Source: Actinomycetota bacterium (GTDB taxonomy: Bacteria > Actinomycetota > Actinomycetes > JACCUZ01). Taken from it: a stretch of DNA of 6,899 nucleotides. Position numbers and translations under genes: made by a program. Positions 1 to 6,000 of this stretch are shown here, one piece after another (position 1 is the stretch's first letter; every line of letters starts with the position of its first letter). Under the pieces are notes generated by a model, which was not told where the DNA came from, did not search any database, and saw only the letters and a list, made by a program, of their open reading frames with translations. The DNA is taken from positions 1-6,899 of the forward strand of contig JAVEDA010000477.1 in NCBI GenBank assembly GCA_030841195.1, read 5' to 3'.

Positions 1-137
1 GCTGCGCCGACGACGCGCACGAACGCCGCGCCGAGCGCGTGGGCGACCTCCGCGTCGAGCTGGTCGGGCACCACGCCGCGCACGTCGTAGGCCTTGACGA
101 AGGCCGACAGGTCGTGGCGGAGGGGGGCGAGCGGCAC
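1..137 (-). CDS. manB: Phosphomannomutase/phosphoglucomutase ManB, N-terminal fragment (gene runs off the left edge)
   Basis: Only the first 45 codons are in the window. The segment AFVKAYDVRGVVPDQLD (residues 12-28) is the N-terminal signature of actinobacterial alpha-D-phosphohexomutases, which interconvert hexose 6-phosphates and 1-phosphates. ManB makes mannose-1-phosphate for GDP-mannose, or glucose-1-phosphate. The catalytic phosphoserine loop and the later domains lie outside the window, so substrate preference cannot be judged. The GTG at 137-135 is chosen because the protein begins just ahead of the conserved segment, there is no Shine-Dalgarno sequence, and a TAGGCT hexamer ends 7 bases upstream, which fits a leaderless transcript. 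The stop of the zinc-ribbon gene lies 53 bases upstream on the same strand. Family assignment is firm; the exact symbol (manB, pmmA or a bifunctional mutase) is by context with DUF3499, whiB and cofD. Confidence 0.88.
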   Translation of the reverse strand, partial: MPLAPLRHDLSAFVKAYDVRGVVPDQLDAEVAHALGAAFVRVVGA

Positions 138-144
138 GCCGGCG

Positions 145-150
145 AGCCTA
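145..150 (-). promoter_or_regulatory. Predicted -10 element (TAGGCT) for a leaderless manB transcript
   Basis: On the minus strand TAGGCT is followed by 7 bases and then the GTG start of manB. The TAnnnT pattern at this distance would place transcription initiation at or next to the start codon. A weak -35-like CTGAGC lies 17 bases further upstream, inside the intergenic gap and close to the end of the zinc-ribbon gene. No ribosome-binding site is present between the hexamer and the start. Confidence 0.55.
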
Positions 151-190
151 GCGGCCCCGCGGGACGTGCTCAGGGGCCTGCTGGTGGTGG

Positions 191-448
191 TCAGACCTTG
201 CGGGTCTTGTCCAGCACCCGGTCGACGGGGAGGGCGCGGGCGCTGCCCTGCTCGGCCCAGGTGCGGTGCTCGCACCGGTGGCAGGACGTGAACTCGACCG
301 GCGACCCGTCGGTGAGGTTCATCGCGATCCGGGTGACCCGCTCGCTGCCGCAGGCCCGGCAGCTGGCGCCGGCGCGGGCGCCGGGCTGGGTGAGGGAGCC
401 GAGGGGGACGTGCGTGCGGGACGGGGAGGCCGTGCTGGTGCGCGCCAT
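191..448 (-). CDS. Small zinc-ribbon protein of unknown function (85 aa)
   Basis: The protein has two CxxC knuckles, C30-R-A-C33 and C56-H-R-C59, separated by 22 residues that read as a short beta-rich segment (VTRIAMNLTDGSPVEF). This is a classic four-cysteine zinc ribbon. The first 28 residues are rich in Ser, Thr, Pro, Arg and Ala and look disordered, and the C-terminus is basic (DKTRKV). There is no signal peptide or membrane segment, so it is probably cytosolic. The ATG at 448-446 is preferred over an upstream in-frame TTG at 493, which would add 15 unremarkable residues. Only a weak purine stretch (GAAAG) precedes the ATG. It lies between DUF3499 and manB on the same strand. Function is unknown: zinc ribbons of this size can bind nucleic acid, RNA polymerase or ribosomal partners, but nothing here selects among these. 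Confidence 0.82.
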   Translation of the reverse strand: MARTSTASPSRTHVPLGSLTQPGARAGASCRACGSERVTRIAMNLTDGSPVEFTSCHRCEHRTWAEQGSARALPVDRVLDKTRKV

Positions 449-642
449 GGAGTTCTGCTTTCGAGGAGTCCGATGATGGCCCCGCGCCGGCAAGGAGGAT
501 GAGGTGCCGGTGAGGGGGATGCTGCGATGACAAGCACTTGCATCGGCGGAGTCCGCGAATTACTTGACTTTCCGGCGTGTCCAGGGCAAATCGGACATCA
601 GTTGTGCGGGGGCTGGTCGGGGATGGTCGGGGATGGTTGGCG
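449..642. other. Intergenic region between DUF3499 and the zinc-ribbon gene, with a locally AT-richer core
   Basis: No convincing gene is found on either strand in these 194 bases. The part around 531-600 is clearly less GC-rich than its surroundings and probably carries a promoter for the zinc-ribbon gene. I cannot pick a convincing -35/-10 pair there: TGGACA and TAATTC on the minus strand are only 15 bases apart. A tandem repeat sits at 614-637, next to the DUF3499 stop. A CTTTCCGGCGTGTC stretch at 568-581 resembles one in the whiB/cofD intergenic region. No stem-loop followed by a T-run was seen. Confidence 0.5.
614..637. repeat. Short tandem repeat, 10-bp unit TGGTCGGGGA, 2.4 copies
   Basis: Two exact copies of TGGTCGGGGA (614-623 and 624-633) are followed by a partial TGGT. 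The repeat is noncoding and sits just past the DUF3499 stop codon, between that gene and the zinc-ribbon gene. It could be slippage debris; no function can be assigned. Confidence 0.7.
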
Positions 643-990
643 CTACTCGGGGCTGCGGAGCATCCGCAGGTGACCGCGCCGGCCCACCTCGACCGGCTCG
701 GGCACCGGCTCCGGAGCCGGTCGGGCGGCCTCGCGGACCGCGTCGGCGAGCGCCTCGAGGTCGTCGCTGCTCGGTCCGAGGTCGGCCGGGTCCGGCGCCA
801 GGCGCAGCACCTCCCACCCGCGTGGCGCCGTGAGGCGCTCCGAGTGGGCGACGCACAGGTCGTAGCAGTGCGGCTCCGCGTAGGTCGCCAGCGGGCCCAG
901 CACGGCGGTGGAGTCGGCGTAGACGTAGGTGAGCGTGGCCACGGCAGGTCGTCCGCACGCGGTGCGGGAGCAGCGGCGGACAGGGCTCAC
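643..990 (-). CDS. DUF3499 family protein (115 aa), cysteine-rich N-terminus
   Basis: The N-terminal 65 residues match the actinobacterial DUF3499 pattern I recall: RRCSRTACGRPAVATLTYVY, then ADSTAVLGPL, then PHCYDLC, then ERLTAPRGWEVLRL. Four cysteines arranged as C7-x4-C12 and C42-x3-C46, with H41 and H49 nearby, suggest a metal-binding fold. This is inferred, as the family has no assigned biochemical role that I know. Residues 66-90 are acidic and probably helical, 91-102 form a Pro/Glu linker (PAPEPVPEPVEV), and the tail has a basic RRGHLRMLR motif. The GTG at 990-988 is chosen because the conserved block begins immediately after it and a TACCGT hexamer lies 7 bases upstream without any Shine-Dalgarno. 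It is divergent from the metallopeptidase-like gene, the same arrangement as Rv3258c/Rv3259 in mycobacteria as I remember it. Confidence 0.88.
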   Translation of the reverse strand: MSPVRRCSRTACGRPAVATLTYVYADSTAVLGPLATYAEPHCYDLCVAHSERLTAPRGWEVLRLAPDPADLGPSSDDLEALADAVREAARPAPEPVPEPVEVGRRGHLRMLRSPE

Positions 991-997
991 GGGGCGA

Positions 998-1003
998 ACG
1001 GTA
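998..1003 (-). promoter_or_regulatory. Predicted -10 element (TACCGT) for a leaderless DUF3499 transcript
   Basis: TACCGT on the minus strand is followed by 7 bases and the GTG start of DUF3499. It fits TAnnnT at the distance expected when transcription begins at the start codon. No good -35 hexamer is seen and no ribosome-binding site is present. Confidence 0.5.
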
Positions 1004-1029
1004 GCGACCGGCAGGCGCCAGAGCGCGCA

Positions 1030-1061
1030 TTGAGACGTCGTCCGGCGCGTCTGCCTAGGCT
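1030..1061 (+). promoter_or_regulatory. Predicted promoter of the metallopeptidase-like gene (TTGAGA ... TAGGCT)
   Basis: TAGGCT at 1056-1061 lies 6 bases before the GTG start at 1068, again fitting a leaderless transcript. TTGAGA at 1030-1035 resembles a -35 box but is 20 bases from the -10, longer than the usual 16-18, so the -35 assignment is tentative. The promoter faces away from that of DUF3499, and both sit within the 77 bases separating the two start codons. Confidence 0.5.
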
Positions 1062-1067
1062 CCCCCC

Positions 1068-1493
1068 GTGACCGACCGTCCCCCGCACCACCCCCGGAGC
1101 CGGGACCGGCGCGGCCGGGGCCTGCGCGGGCCGCTGCTGCCGGCGGTGCTGCCGGCTGCCCGCAGCCGGGCCGCGCAGTTCGACGACCTGGTCCTGGACG
1201 CCGTCGAGCGGGTCTCCCGGCGGTGGGGGGCCGTGCTGCAGGAGGTCGAGGTGGCGGTGGAGGACGTGCCGCCCGCGGCGGCCGACGAGGTGTCGCTGTC
1301 CCGCGCCGAGCCTGCCACCGCGGACCGGCCGGCCCGGATCGTCGTGCACCGCCGGCCGGTCGAGGCCCGGGCCGCCGGCGCGCGGGCCCGCGAGGACCTG
1401 GTGCACGACGCGGTGGTGGACGCGGTGGCCGACCTGCTCGGGATGTCCCCGGACGACGTGGACCCGGACCGCGACGACGACGACACCGATTAA
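1068..1493 (+). CDS. Metallopeptidase family (zincin-like) protein lacking the HExxH residues (141 aa)
   Basis: The protein resembles the small single-domain zincin-like family found next to whiB2 and manB in actinobacteria (Rv3259 type). Recognisable blocks are RDRRGRGLRGPLLP (residues 12-25), FDDLVLDAVERVSRRWG (38-54), VEVAVEDVPP (60-69), RIVVHRRPVEAR (90-101) and DLVHDAVVDAVADLLGMSPDDVDP (110-133). In catalytic relatives the last block carries HExxHxxG; aligned on G125, the positions for His, Glu and His hold D118, A119 and D122. Zinc-dependent peptidase activity is therefore unlikely, and a structural or scaffolding role is more plausible. The N-terminus is strongly basic and the C-terminus ends in an acidic run (DRDDDDTD). 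There is no signal peptide, so it is predicted cytosolic. The GTG start follows a TAGGCT hexamer with no Shine-Dalgarno. It converges on the DUF5719 gene. Confidence 0.85.
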   Translation: MTDRPPHHPRSRDRRGRGLRGPLLPAVLPAARSRAAQFDDLVLDAVERVSRRWGAVLQEVEVAVEDVPPAAADEVSLSRAEPATADRPARIVVHRRPVEARAAGARAREDLVHDAVVDAVADLLGMSPDDVDPDRDDDDTD

Positions 1494-1537
1494 TCGCCTG
1501 ATCGACCGAGCGACTCATCGCCGCAGCGACCGAGCAT
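1494..1537. other. Convergent junction between the metallopeptidase-like gene and DUF5719
   Basis: These 44 bases separate two opposing stop codons. A 9-base direct repeat CGACCGAGC occurs at 1503-1511 and 1527-1535, 24 bases apart. I see no GC-rich hairpin with a T-tract, so intrinsic termination is not supported for either gene. Confidence 0.5.
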
Positions 1538-3058
1538 TTACCCGCCCGGCCGCAGGCCCGCCGACAGGTCGGCCACCACCCGGGGCACCACCACGGTGTA
1601 CCGCCCGGGCTCCACCGGCTCGGTCGTGAGCATCGGGCCGGCCGCCTCCGCCTCCGCCACGGACCGGGCCGCCAGCACCGGCCCCGACCCGGGCAGCGGG
1701 GTCACCGTCAGGGCGAAGTCCGCGGCCTTGCTCACCGTCGCGAGGTCGACCACCACCTGGCTGCCGGCCGGGACCCGCACCTCGCTGGTGCTCCCGGTCG
1801 CGGGCGGCAGCGGCGCCAGCCGGACGGTGGCCTCGGCACCGGGAGCGGTCAGGAGCAGCGAGCTGGTGACACCGGTGCCGCTCCTGGCGTCGGTCACGAC
1901 ACCGGGAGTGGCCGGCAGCAGCGGCAGCGCGGCCGCGGTGTAGGCGACATCGGTGAGCTGGCCGGTGCTCCCGGTTGCCCGGCTGACCACGCCGGCCGTC
2001 ACCGGGACGTCGGCGTCCAGGGACACCGCCGCGGCGGCCGCACCGGTGGCCGGGGCCAGGTCGACCTGGGCCACCGAGCCGGCCGGCACCTCGAGCACGT
2101 CCAGCCCGGACGGGGCGAACGAGCCCGACTCCGTCACCAGCCGCACCTTGACGATCGCGTCGGAGTCCCCGGGCGCCACCACCTGGAGCAGCCGCTCCCC
2201 CGCGCCGGCCGCGACGCCCGGGATGACCTGACGCCGCGCCGGCGCAGCGGCCGGCGGCAGCCAGTCGGCGCCACGCGGCGTCAGCCCGTCGACCTGCTGG
2301 TCGCGGACGGCAGCCGCGATCCGGCCGCTGCGGGCGTGCACGTGGACCGCGAACCGGGTGACGCCCGGGGCCAGCGCGTCCAGCAGTCGCACCACCTGCT
2401 TGCCCGCGTCGACGGGAACACCGCGCCCCGCGGGTGCGTCGATCGGCCCGTCCGGCCCGTAGAGGGTGACGTCGACGACGGCCGGCGCCGCCTCGGGGTT
2501 GGTCAGGTAGACCCGGCCGCGCTGGCCCACGACGGCCCCGCTGCCGACGAACCAGAAATCGGTGCCCGGGACGGTGCAGACCGTCCCGGCCAGCCCGCGG
2601 ACCGCGTCGGCCGTGCTGCGCGTGAGCATCCCGGCGGCCATCCCCGGGGCCGACCCGGCGGTGCCGCGGGCGACCAGCGGCCCCTGGCCGGCGGTGGCGA
2701 GGACCGACCCGGTGCCGGGGGCGGCCACGTCGGCTCCGGGCAGCGGTACGCCGGTGAGCCGGGCCAGCCGGGCCCGGCCGGGCGCACCGGCTCCTCCCCC
2801 GTCGTCGCCACCGATCGCCCCTGGTGCCGCCAGGCTCACCCGGGTCGCGGTCTTGTCGTCGACCGCCGGGTCCGGGCAGGCCGCGTCGGCCCGCGCCACC
2901 TCGACGGCGGGACGGGCCTCGGCGGGAGCCGGGACCGTGGCGGCTGTGGGCTGGGGCGCGGTGAGGTCGGCGGTGACCCCGAGGCCGGCCAGCAGCAGCG
3001 CAGCCGCGAGCAGCGACGCCCCGGGCCGGCGCGCCAGCCGTGCGACCCGCCCGGTCAC
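1538..3058 (-). CDS. DUF5719 family secreted or membrane-anchored protein (506 aa)
   Basis: The N-terminus is MTGRVARLARRPG followed by a hydrophobic stretch at about residues 14-30. This is a signal peptide or signal anchor, so the remainder is predicted to be outside the membrane. Residues 31-115 are Ala/Pro/Gly-rich, and the rest is beta-strand-like with repeated Val-rich segments. Features recalled from DUF5719 proteins are C161-TVPGTDFWFVGSG, then VYLTNPEAAPAVVDVTLYGPDG (184-205). C61 and C161 are the only cysteines I found in the N-terminal half and could form a disulfide. The GTG start at 3058 is supported by GGAGG 6 bases upstream and by a four-base GTGA overlap with the stop of the glycosyltransferase gene, which implies translational coupling. 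No catalytic motif is recognised. Because it is coupled to a polytopic glycosyltransferase with an exported C-terminal domain, an accessory role in the same envelope process is likely, but this is inference. Confidence 0.85.
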   Translation of the reverse strand: MTGRVARLARRPGASLLAAALLLAGLGVTADLTAPQPTAATVPAPAEARPAVEVARADAACPDPAVDDKTATRVSLAAPGAIGGDDGGGAGAPGRARLARLTGVPLPGADVAAPGTGSVLATAGQGPLVARGTAGSAPGMAAGMLTRSTADAVRGLAGTVCTVPGTDFWFVGSGAVVGQRGRVYLTNPEAAPAVVDVTLYGPDGPIDAPAGRGVPVDAGKQVVRLLDALAPGVTRFAVHVHARSGRIAAAVRDQQVDGLTPRGADWLPPAAAPARRQVIPGVAAGAGERLLQVVAPGDSDAIVKVRLVTESGSFAPSGLDVLEVPAGSVAQVDLAPATGAAAAAVSLDADVPVTAGVVSRATGSTGQLTDVAYTAAALPLLPATPGVVTDARSGTGVTSSLLLTAPGAEATVRLAPLPPATGSTSEVRVPAGSQVVVDLATVSKAADFALTVTPLPGSGPVLAARSVAEAEAAGPMLTTEPVEPGRYTVVVPRVVADLSAGLRPGG

Positions 3059-6000
3059 GACGGGCCTCCGGGAGCCGCGGCTCCGGCCGTCGCGTGCTCG
3101 GGCAGGTCGGCGCCCACGTCGGCGTTCCCGTCCGCGTCGTCGAGCGAGGCACGGACCTGCGGCAGGGCCAGCACCGTGACCAGGACCAGCAGGCCGAGCT
3201 GCACCCAGAGCAGCGTCCGCCGCAAGCCGAGGTCGTGGGTGAGGTCCAGCCGGCCGCCGTCGGCCGGGAGGTCGAAGGCCTGCGCCCACCCGTCGTACCG
3301 GCGGGAGTCGAGGGCCGTGCCCTCGACGGTGGCCCGCCAGCCGCCGTCCTCGGCGTCGGCGAGCACGAGCAGCCGGCCCGCCGGCCCGCCGGCGACCTGC
3401 GCGTGCGACTCGACCTGCCCCGCCGGCAGCACCGTGGCCGGCGGCGCGGCACCGTCGGCCTCGACCACCGGCGCGCCCGGCGGCAGCACCCGGACCCGGC
3501 CGGTCGGGTAGTCGATCCGCCAGAGCACGGTGCCGCGCTGACCGCTGACCTGCAGCACCCCGGGCACCGCGCTGATGGCCTTGGCCAGCGGCCGGTCCAC
3601 CGGCTTGGTGAGCAGCACGAAGCGGACCCCGAAGGGGACCAGCCGGGCGGCCGCGTCGCCACCGCGGCCGGAGGCGAGGTCGGCGACCGCCGCGTCCAGC
3701 CCGGCGTCCGGGGGCGGGGTCAGCTCGGCGTCACCGGTGCGCGGGCCGTCGGAGCGCAGCAGCGCGTAGGACACCGAGCCGTCCGGCCGGGACCGCAGCA
3801 CCAGGGTGCGGGGCCGGTCCGACTGGGCGCCCTCGGCGGCCACGAAGGCCGGCAGCAGCACCGGGTCCCGTCGCTCGAGCGGGTCGCCCGCGCCGGTCCA
3901 GGCCCACCAGGCCGCGGTGAGGACCGGCGCCACCCCGGCCAGCACGAGGACCACCAGCGCCGTCGGCTGCCGCCAGCCGAAGCTGGCCGTGGCCACCCGG
4001 GCGCGCGCCCCCGCGGCGCCGGCCACCGCGGCCGTCACCAGCGCGGCACCCGCGACCAGGACCAGCGGCCCGGGCCAGGCAGGGACGGGCTGCTCCAACG
4101 TGCTGAACGTGAGGGTGGTCCGGGCCAGCCCGACCGCGCCGGCCAGGCAGCCGAGCGCCACCAGCCAGCCGAGGAGCACGACCCGGCGGCCGGCCGGCCG
4201 CAGCAGACCGGCCAGCGCGGCGAGCACCAGACCGGCGGCCAGCGCGAGCGGCGGCAGCCCGGGCCCGCCGGGGTGCAACAGCAGCACATCCAGGCCGTCG
4301 AGGTCAGGGCTGGCCAGGCCGGGGCCGGGCAGGCCGGCCTCGACCAGCAGCAGCTGCGGTTGGTCGACCAGGGCGGGCCACCACGGGAGCAGCAGCACCG
4401 GCGGCACCACCGCGACGACCAGGGCCCGGCCGAAGGCGACCCGTCGCCGGTCCAGGTGGCTGGCGCCCGTTGCGGCGACCACCAGCACGGCCACCGTGGC
4501 CAGCGCCCAGGTCATCGGCACGAAGGCGGCGGTGACGGTCACCAGCAGGCCGGCCCCCCAGCAGGCCCGCCAGCTCGGCGGCCGGCCGTCCAGGCCGAAG
4601 GCGCGCACCAGGGTGAGCACGACCGGCGGCAGCAGCACGGCCAGCAACGAGGTTCCTAGGCGGCCGGTGGCGACGGCGCCCAGCAGCGGCGGCAGGAGCG
4701 CATAAGTGACGGCGCCCCAGAGCCGCAGCGGCACCGACCGCACCAGGCGGCGCAGCGCGAAGTACGCCGTGGTGCCGGCCAGCGGGACGGCGGCGAGCAG
4801 CACCAGGTCGACCGCGCGCTCGGCGCTGCCGAAAAGGATCGCGGCCAGCGCGGCCAGCGCGGCGAGATAGGGCGGCGCCGAGATGTCGCTGCCGAGCCCG
4901 ACCGGGTGCCAGGTGGACGTGTAGGTCCGCCACAGTCCGCTGGCGTTCGCGGGGGCGGGCAGCAGCGCGCCCCCCATCAGGCGGCCGTCGCCGAGCAGCC
5001 CGCGGGCAGCGAGCAACGCCAGCGCCACCAGGCACACAGCCAGCAGCACCGAGGGGCGCACGAAGGTCCGGCGCAGCAGCCCGCCGCCCGCACTCGGTAG
5101 GTCGTCCGCCTCGTCGGAGGTCGGACCGGTCTCGGCCATTCCAGTCGCATGCATGGCGCGGTGCCGGCCGGCCCCGGCCAGCCCCTCCCGGGTGCCGAGG
5201 AAGACGCTGAGCCCCTCCATGGCGTGCCGCACCCCGGCGCTGCGCGGCGCCAGCAACGCCATCGCCGACCTGGCCGGCAGCTGCCGGGTCCGCCGACGGG
5301 CCAGCCGGGCCCGCAGCAGCCGGTCCGGCCGGCCGACCGTTGCCAGCAGCGCCCACGTCTCGTCGGCGGCGTGCGCCGGGCGCTTCCCGGCGAGCAGCGC
5401 CAGCACGCGCAGCAGGGTCGCCACGGTGAGCCACGGCAGCGAGATGACCAGCCGGGCCAGCGGCTGGTTGGCGAGCAGCACGAACAACGCGTGCTGGCGG
5501 TCCAGCCGGTGCAGCCGGCCACCGGCCACGTCCACCGGGCGCCGCCGGTGGCTGCCCGCCTCGGCGTGGTGCACCACCGCGGCCGGGACGACGACCACCC
5601 GGTGACCGGCCAGGTTGGCCCGCCAGCCCAGGTCCACGTCGTCGCGCAGCAACGGCAGCCGGCGGTCGAGGCCGCCGAGGGCGTCCCACACGTCGCGGCG
5701 GACCAGCATCCCCGCGGTGCCGACAGCCAGCACCGGCCGGGTGCCGTCGTGCTGCCCCTGGTCGCGCTCGCGGCGCTCCAGCCCGGTCTCCCGCCGGCCG
5801 CCACGGGCGATGGTCACGCCGACCTCGAGCAGCAAGCGGCGGTCGCCGAGGCCGAGCACCTTGGGGCCGGCGACCGCCACCCGCGGGTCGCGGGCCACCT
5901 CGGCCAGCAGCTCGGCGAGGGCGGCCGGCGCGGGGGCGCAGTCGTCGTGCAGGACCCAGACCCAGTCGGCGGCAGGGGCCAGCTCGAGGGCGGCGGCGAC

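Noticed and set aside
449..493. Upstream TTG start for the zinc-ribbon gene
   Set aside because: It adds 15 residues with no conserved look, and no ribosome-binding site precedes the TTG. The ATG at 448 is preferred.
1487..1496. Palindrome CGATTAATCG at the end of the metallopeptidase-like gene, considered as a terminator
   Set aside because: It has only 5-base arms, no loop, an AT-rich centre that includes the stop codon, and no T-run. It cannot form a useful hairpin.
991..1518. N-terminal extension of DUF3499 to 1518
   Set aside because: It would be antisense to the whole metallopeptidase-like gene and would add Pro/Arg-rich sequence ahead of the conserved DUF3499 start. The GTG at 990 with a -10 box is better.
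2336..3511. 391-codon open frame on the plus strand, antisense to DUF5719 and the glycosyltransferase
   Set aside because: No domain and Gly/Arg/Pro-rich composition. It spans the GTGA junction of two supported genes.
1515..3662. 715-codon open frame on the minus strand in another frame
   Set aside because: It runs through both the glycosyltransferase and DUF5719 out of frame, and gives an Arg/Gly/Pro-rich product with no membrane or signal pattern.
3040..4659. 539-codon open frame on the plus strand, antisense to the glycosyltransferase
   Set aside because: Its product is rich in Arg, Gly, Gln, His and Pro with no recognisable domain. In GC-rich DNA the strand opposite a real gene stays open, and the minus-strand frame gives a coherent GT2/membrane protein.
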